A DNA stretch of 64,000 nt, from assembly GCA_900596015.1 (NCBI GenBank), contig UVIF01000023.1:372001-436000 (forward strand), read 5' to 3'. Every line of letters starts with the position of its first letter. The first letter of the stretch is position 1. Under the pieces are notes generated by a model, which was not told where the DNA came from, did not search any database, and was given only the letters and a program-made list of their open reading frames with translations. The DNA is from Pseudomonas viridiflava. Its GTDB lineage: Bacteria > Pseudomonadota > Gammaproteobacteria > Pseudomonadales > Pseudomonadaceae. This document shows positions 59,822 through 64,000 of the stretch, in pieces. The translations under genes were made by a program, and so were the position numbers.

Positions 59822-61240
59822 TCAGGGCGCAACCGGAGGCATGTAGGCCAGCGTCGTTCCCAGCGCCCAGAGCAGAAACAGCACCAGCGGCGCGTGCACC
59901 AGCAATTGCACGAACGAGAAGCCGATCAAGTCGCGGGCCTTCAGGCCCAGCACGCCGAGCAGAGGCAGCATGTAGAACGGGTTGATGAGGTTCGGCAAGG
60001 CCTCGGCAGCGTTGTAGATCTGTACGGCCCAACCCAGATGGTATTGCAGCTCGTTGGCCACCTGCATGACATAGGGCGCCTCGATGATCCACTTGCCACC
60101 GCCCGACGGAATGAAGAAGCCGAGCACTGCCGAATAGACCCCCATCAACAGCGCATAGGTGTCGTGCGAGGCGATCTGTACGAAGAAGGTCGAGATGTGG
60201 TGGGCCAAGGTCTGCGCATCGCCACCCTTGACCGTGGTCATGATGGCGGCGATCGAGCCGTACAGGGGAAACTGGATCAGCACGCCTGTCGTGGTCGGCA
60301 CCGCGCGCGCGACAGCGTCGAGGAAGCTGCGCGGACGCCAGTGCAGCAGTAGGCCCAGCATGATGAACAGAAAGTTGTAGGTATTGAGCCCGGAGATGGC
60401 GGTGATCGCCGGTTTGGTGGAAAACTCGTGGAACAGCCATCCTGCGGCCAGCAACACCAGAAAAATGGTGATCACCGGGCTGTATTCCAACCATTCGCCA
60501 GGCCGACTGCGCTTGCTCAGTGGCGGCAGACTGAAGGCCGGGTCGATGCCGCAGGCCTGGGCGTCGCGGGCAGAGTTGGGGCCCGGCGCCGTGGCGTAGG
60601 CCACCACCAGCGAGACCAGCACCAACGCCAGCAGCAATACACCCGACTGCCACAGGAAGATTGTCTGGGTGAAGGGAATCACGCCCGTGATCGACAGGAT
60701 CGACGGCGGCAGGCTGGCAGGGTTGGCCTGCAACTGCGCCGCCGACGACGACAACCCGAGTGCCCAAACCGCACCTAGCCCCAGGTACGCCGCGGCACCG
60801 GCCGCACGGTAGTCCATGCGCAGGTCGGTCCGTCGTGCCAATGCCCGCACCAGCAGCCCGCCGAATACCAGCGACAGCCCCCAGTTGAGCAACGAAGCGA
60901 CCATCGATATCAACGCCACCCAGGCCACGGCCGAGCGACCATTGCGCGGAATGCGCGCGAGGCGGTCGATCAGCTTGACCGCAGGCGGGGAACTGGCGAC
61001 CACGTAGCCGCCGATCACCACGAAAGCCATCTGCATGGTGAACGGAATCAAGCTCCAGAATCCGTCGCCAAAGGCTGTCGCGGTCGCAGTCGGGGTGCCA
61101 CCAATGGCCAGCGCCCCCAGTGCCACCAGCAATACCGCGACGGCGGCGAATACGTAGGAGTCAGGGAACCAGCGCTCGGCCCAGCTCGAACAGCGCAGGG
61201 CGAAGCGAGCGTAGCGGCTCTCTTCAAGTTGTGCAGACAT
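59822..61240 (-). CDS. Short-chain fatty acid transporter, AtoE family
   Basis: A 472-residue membrane protein with about ten to twelve helices, of the family that takes up acetoacetate and butyrate-type acids. Recognisable blocks are SWAERWFPDSYVFAAVAVLL near the start, NWGLSLVFGGLLVRALARR, PLYGSIAAIMTTVKGGDAQTLAHHIS and FFIPSGGGKWIIEAPYVMQVANEL. AAGGGA precedes the ATG. It is the third gene of a leftward operon with the CoA-transferase subunits. In the P. aeruginosa dhcR-dhcA-dhcB-atoB-transporter region (PA1998-PA2002, from memory) a thiolase lies before the transporter; none is present here. Confidence 0.88.
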   Translation of the reverse strand: MSAQLEESRYARFALRCSSWAERWFPDSYVFAAVAVLLVALGALAIGGTPTATATAFGDGFWSLIPFTMQMAFVVIGGYVVASSPPAVKLIDRLARIPRNGRSAVAWVALISMVASLLNWGLSLVFGGLLVRALARRTDLRMDYRAAGAAAYLGLGAVWALGLSSSAAQLQANPASLPPSILSITGVIPFTQTIFLWQSGVLLLALVLVSLVVAYATAPGPNSARDAQACGIDPAFSLPPLSKRSRPGEWLEYSPVITIFLVLLAAGWLFHEFSTKPAITAISGLNTYNFLFIMLGLLLHWRPRSFLDAVARAVPTTTGVLIQFPLYGSIAAIMTTVKGGDAQTLAHHISTFFVQIASHDTYALLMGVYSAVLGFFIPSGGGKWIIEAPYVMQVANELQYHLGWAVQIYNAAEALPNLINPFYMLPLLGVLGLKARDLIGFSFVQLLVHAPLVLFLLWALGTTLAYMPPVAP

Positions 61241-61299
61241 GGTCGTGTTTCCCTTGTTCTTATAAGTATGAGATCGGCTATGGGTGGTGCAGCAGGTGC

Positions 61300-61956
61300 T
61301 CAGAAGCTCATTTCAATGACGTCATCGGCAATGATCAGCTTGCCGGCCGTCTTCGCCTTGATTTCATCGATACTGACCCCGGGCGCACGCTCCTTGAGGA
61401 TGAACGCGCCGTCTTCGATCTCCAGGTAAGCCAGGTCGGTGAGCACCTTGCGAATGCACCCGGCACCGGTCAGCGGCAGCGTGCACAGGGGCAGCAGTTT
61501 CGACTCGCCATCCTTGGAGGCATGGGTCATGGTGACGATGATGTTCTCTGCGCCCGCCACCAGGTCCATCGCCCCGCCCATGCCCTTGACCAGCTTGCCG
61601 GGGATCATCCACGAGGCAATGTTGCCCTGCACGTCCACCTCGAACGCACCCAGCACAGTGAGGTCGACATGGCCGCCGCGGATCATCGCGAACGACTGCG
61701 CCGAGTCGAAGATGGACGCGCCCGCACGGGCCGTCACGGTCTGTTTGCCGGCATTGATCATGTCGGCATCGACAGTGGCCTCGGTGGGGAATTCACCCAT
61801 GCCCAACAGGCCGTTTTCCGATTGCAGCATGACGTCGATGCCTGTCGGCACGTAGTTGGCCACCAGGGTGGGTATGCCGATCCCCAGGTTCACGTAGAAG
61901 CCGTCTTGCAGTTCGCGCGCCACGCGCTGGGCCATCTGTTCGCGGGTAAGTGCCAT
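61300..61956 (-). CDS. 3-oxoacid CoA-transferase subunit B
   Basis: The 218-residue beta subunit, which carries the catalytic glutamate (Glu47 in LQSENGLLGMG) forming the CoA-thioester intermediate. The N-terminal FYVNLGIGIPTLVANYVP and the FEVDVQGNIASWMIPGKLVKGMGGAMDLVAGA blocks are family signatures. It activates acetoacetate or a similar 3-oxoacid using succinyl- or acetyl-CoA. Pseudomonas paralogues include AtoA-, ScoB- and DhcB-type enzymes; context (LysR, AtoE) suggests a short-chain 3-oxoacid but does not separate them. It lies 38 bases after subunit A and 59 bases before the transporter. Confidence 0.92.
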   Translation of the reverse strand: MALTREQMAQRVARELQDGFYVNLGIGIPTLVANYVPTGIDVMLQSENGLLGMGEFPTEATVDADMINAGKQTVTARAGASIFDSAQSFAMIRGGHVDLTVLGAFEVDVQGNIASWMIPGKLVKGMGGAMDLVAGAENIIVTMTHASKDGESKLLPLCTLPLTGAGCIRKVLTDLAYLEIEDGAFILKERAPGVSIDEIKAKTAGKLIIADDVIEMSF

Positions 61957-61994
61957 TTGGGAAACCTCATGTGAAACAGAGCAGATGGGAAGAC

Positions 61995-62693
61995 TCAGGC
62001 CTTGAGCGTGCGTTTTTCGATACGCTTCTCGAAGGTGCCCTGGATCACCCGGTCGACGTAGATGCCGGGCGTGTGAATGTGCTCGGGCAGGAGCACGCCG
62101 GGTTCGACGATTTCCTCGACCTCGACCACAGTGATGCGCCCGGCGCTTGCCGCCAGCGGGTTGAAGTTCTGTGCGGTATGGCGATAGATGACATTGCCGA
62201 AATGGTCGGCCTTCCAGCCCTTGACGATGGCGAAGTCACCGGTGATGGCCTGCTCCAGAATGTACTGGCGGCCATTGAACTCACGTACTTCCTTGCCTTG
62301 CGCTATCGGCGTGCCGTAGCCGGTGGCGGTGAAGAACGCGGGGATGCCAGCGCCGCCGGCGCGCATCTTTTCCGCCAGGGTGCCTTGAGGGGTCAGTTCG
62401 ACTTCCAGTTCGCCATCGAGCAACTGTCGCTCGAACAGAGCGTTTTCGCCGACATAGGAGGCGATCATCTTGCGGATCTGCCGGTCTTCGAGCAGCACGC
62501 CCAGGCCAAAGCCATCAACCCCGCAGTTGTTCGACACCACCGTGAGGTCACGCACGCCCAGCCGCTTGATTTCGGCGATGAGGTTTTCCGGAATGCCGCA
62601 CAGGCCGAACCCGCCAGCCAGTACCGTCATGCCATCGCGCAGGCCTTCGAGTGCCTGGGCATAGGTTGCCACTCGTTTATCGAGTCCAGCCAT
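61995..62693 (-). CDS. 3-oxoacid CoA-transferase subunit A
   Basis: The 232-residue alpha subunit, binding CoA via the glycine-rich LAGGFGLCGIPENLI (residues 25-39). The later block NALFERQLLDGELEVELTPQGTLAEKMRAGGAGIPAFFTATGYGT is characteristic of AtoD/ScoA/DhcA proteins. The start at 62693 follows AAGGCG and yields the standard N-terminus MAGLDKRVATYAQAL. It is the first gene of the leftward operon and is divergent from the LysR gene 129 bases away, a typical activator arrangement. Confidence 0.92.
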   Translation of the reverse strand: MAGLDKRVATYAQALEGLRDGMTVLAGGFGLCGIPENLIAEIKRLGVRDLTVVSNNCGVDGFGLGVLLEDRQIRKMIASYVGENALFERQLLDGELEVELTPQGTLAEKMRAGGAGIPAFFTATGYGTPIAQGKEVREFNGRQYILEQAITGDFAIVKGWKADHFGNVIYRHTAQNFNPLAASAGRITVVEVEEIVEPGVLLPEHIHTPGIYVDRVIQGTFEKRIEKRTLKA

Positions 62694-62822
62694 GATTGTT
62701 CGCCTTGTTTTGTTTGTTATGGCGCCGTCACGTCGGCAACGGCAAGCGTGTCGGTATCTTCTCCCCACGGTGGTAATTTGTTAATTTTGTTTTTCTTGAG
62801 GATTGATTGGTTTTGCAAATAG

Positions 62823-63716
62823 ATGAACGTCAGACAACTGCGCGCCTTTCTTGCTGTGGCCCAGGCGCTGAGCTTCGCCCAGGCCGGCGAGAAACTGCAC
62901 CTTTCGCAACCGGCCTTGAGCCTGACCATCAAGGGCCTGGAAGAAGACCTGGGCGGCGCGCTGCTGATCCGCACTACGCGCAGCGTCAGCCTGACGCCGG
63001 AAGGTGAGGTGTTGGTGCCACTGGCGCGCCGCTTGCTGGCGGATTGGGACAATACCGAAGAGCTGCTGCGCCAGCACTTCACCCTGCAGTTGGGCAAAGT
63101 GTCCATCGCGGCCATGCCGTCATTCGCCGGCAACCTGCTGCCAGCGGCGCTGCGCATCTTTCGTGACCGGCACCCACGGGTCAATGTTGCCGTGCATGAC
63201 GTGATCAACGAGCACGTGGTGGAGATGGTCCGCCATCGCCGGGTGGAACTGGGCATAGGCTTCGAACCGGAAAGCACCTCGTCCCTGGTGTTCACGCCCT
63301 TCTACACCGATCGGTTCGTGGCGGTGGTAGCGGCCGATTCGCCGTTGGCCGAGCAGGCAATGCTCACTTGGGAGACTCTGCTCGCCCACGATTTCATTGC
63401 CCTGCAGCGCCCTTCCGCGGTTCGCCTGCTGCTGGAAAGCGCCATCAGCGAGCAGCATGGCAAGCTTGCGGTGGCATTCGAGAGCCATCAGTTGAGCACC
63501 ATCGGCCGCATGGTTGCCCACGGCCTGGGGGTGAGCGCGGTGCCGGCATTGTGCATCGAACAGATGCACGAGCTGGGCGCACGCTGCGTGCCGTTGGAGT
63601 CACCGCGCATCGAACGCCGTATCGGCCTGATGCGCCTGCCCGATCACAAGCTGTCGGCCGCCGCGCACGCGTTGATGGAAGTGCTGCTGGAGCACACGGC
63701 CCACCTTCGCCAGTGA
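62823..63716 (+). CDS. LysR-family transcriptional regulator
   Basis: A 297-residue LysR protein. Residues 1-60 form the winged helix-turn-helix (LRAFLAVAQALSFAQAGEKLHLSQPALSLTIKGLEEDLGGALLIRTTRSV), followed by the linker helix and a periplasmic-binding-protein-like effector domain (VSIAAMPSFAGNLLPAALRIFRDRHPRV onward). It is transcribed away from the CoA-transferase operon and probably activates it when a short-chain oxoacid is present, as DhcR is thought to do in P. aeruginosa. The shared 129-base intergenic region is AT-rich near 62770-62815 and should hold its binding site, though no clean T-N11-A could be fixed. No good ribosome binding site was seen. Confidence 0.9.
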   Translation: MNVRQLRAFLAVAQALSFAQAGEKLHLSQPALSLTIKGLEEDLGGALLIRTTRSVSLTPEGEVLVPLARRLLADWDNTEELLRQHFTLQLGKVSIAAMPSFAGNLLPAALRIFRDRHPRVNVAVHDVINEHVVEMVRHRRVELGIGFEPESTSSLVFTPFYTDRFVAVVAADSPLAEQAMLTWETLLAHDFIALQRPSAVRLLLESAISEQHGKLAVAFESHQLSTIGRMVAHGLGVSAVPALCIEQMHELGARCVPLESPRIERRIGLMRLPDHKLSAAAHALMEVLLEHTAHLRQ

Positions 63717-63776
63717 TCCTGCCACCCGACGGTTTGAACCGCAGCCCGATGACACTGCCCAACCCACACGCTCCGT

Positions 63777-63862
63777 GTAGCAGCGACGTAAGCCGCGTCA
63801 GCGGTCCCCGCGGTATTCCGACCCGCCGCGTCGAGGCCGGACGCGGCTTGCGCCGCTGCTAC
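63777..63862. repeat. REP-like inverted pair (family A)
   Basis: GTAGCAGCGACGTAAGCCGC starts a slightly diverged left unit (63777-63799). GACGCGGCTTGCGCCGCTGC starts the right unit (63840-63862). They face each other about 40 bases apart, the same geometry as at 1261-1346, in the gap between the LysR gene and the aldo/keto reductase gene. Confidence 0.78.
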
Positions 63863-63900
63863 AGGGGCGCTTAATTCCTTTTCCATCAAGGAGCATTGTG

Positions 63901-64000
63901 ATGAACAGCATTGATCTGGCCGGCAGGTCGGTACCACGCATTGGCCAGGGGACTTGGCGCATGGGCGAAGATCCGGCCCGTGCACGGCAGGAAATCGCCG
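63901..64000 (+). CDS. Aldo/keto reductase, partial (5' end only)
   Basis: An ATG at 63901, preceded by AAGGAG, opens a frame that runs to the window edge. The 33 residues visible begin MNSIDLAGRSVPRIGQGTWRMG, and this VPRIGQGTWxMG pattern is the usual opening of aldo/keto reductases of the YeaE type, where the first strand leads to the cofactor site. The catalytic residues are beyond the window. No signal peptide is present, unlike the Tat-exported reductase at 17250-18170. Confidence 0.75.
   Translation, partial: MNSIDLAGRSVPRIGQGTWRMGEDPARARQEIA

Overview
The window is high-GC chromosomal DNA that reads as Pseudomonas, most likely the P. putida/fluorescens side of the genus. Support comes from a MuxABC-OpmB efflux operon, a glgA-treZ-malQ-treY-DUF2934-glgX cluster opposed to glgB-treS-glgE (an arrangement I recall from P. 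aeruginosa PA2151-PA2165 and P. putida near PP_4050-PP_4060), an E. coli-type HemB, and two families of REP-like palindromes. I see no insertion sequence, prophage, CRISPR array, tRNA or rRNA. The gene complement looks like core or soft-core genome.

Layout. 1-1200: 5' part of a membrane MHYT-GGDEF protein. 1369-10359: four-gene RND efflux operon (muxA, muxB, muxC, opmB), all leftward with 4-base overlaps. 10.5-10.7 kb: REP cluster. 10.7-20.5 kb: tpx, a DUF1652 protein, a hypothetical, an amino-acid permease, a GGDEF-EAL protein, an ATP/ADP-translocase-like carrier with a Tat-exported aldo/keto reductase, a membrane protein with a 24-residue companion peptide, and two small proteins. 20.5-25.6 kb: zinc-type hemB diverging from a transketolase, then a TSUP exporter overlapping nudC tail to tail. 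25.6-30.8 kb: leftward gnd-zwf-HAD-GH15 operon. 31.4-44.8 kb: rightward glgA, treZ, malQ, treY, DUF2934, glgX, acyl-CoA dehydrogenase, PIG-L deacetylase, NodS-like methyltransferase. 44.9-52.6 kb: leftward glgE, treS-maltokinase, glgB. A strong hairpin terminator separates the two converging operons. 52.8-64 kb: a proline-rich peptide, a MocR-type regulator, an MHS transporter, a membrane protein, a divergent Nramp homologue, small disordered proteins, a 3-oxoacid CoA-transferase locus with an AtoE transporter and LysR regulator, and the start of an aldo/keto reductase.

How it fits together. TreS with its fused maltokinase turns trehalose into maltose-1-phosphate. GlgE polymerises that into alpha-1,4-glucan and GlgB branches it. 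GlgA can build glucan from a nucleotide sugar. GlgX, MalQ, TreY and TreZ trim the polymer and return it to trehalose. The adjacent GH15 hydrolase and the oxidative pentose-phosphate genes (zwf, gnd, and tkt nearby) can take released glucose toward NAD(P)H. A close match to an AlgU (sigma-22) promoter precedes glgE, and a sigma-S-like -10 with a structured leader precedes glgA, so the cluster looks stress-controlled.

The least explained item is the acyl-CoA dehydrogenase / PIG-L deacetylase / NodS-like methyltransferase trio. It is joined to glgX by ATGA stop-start overlaps and resembles a lipid or amino-sugar tailoring module of unknown product.
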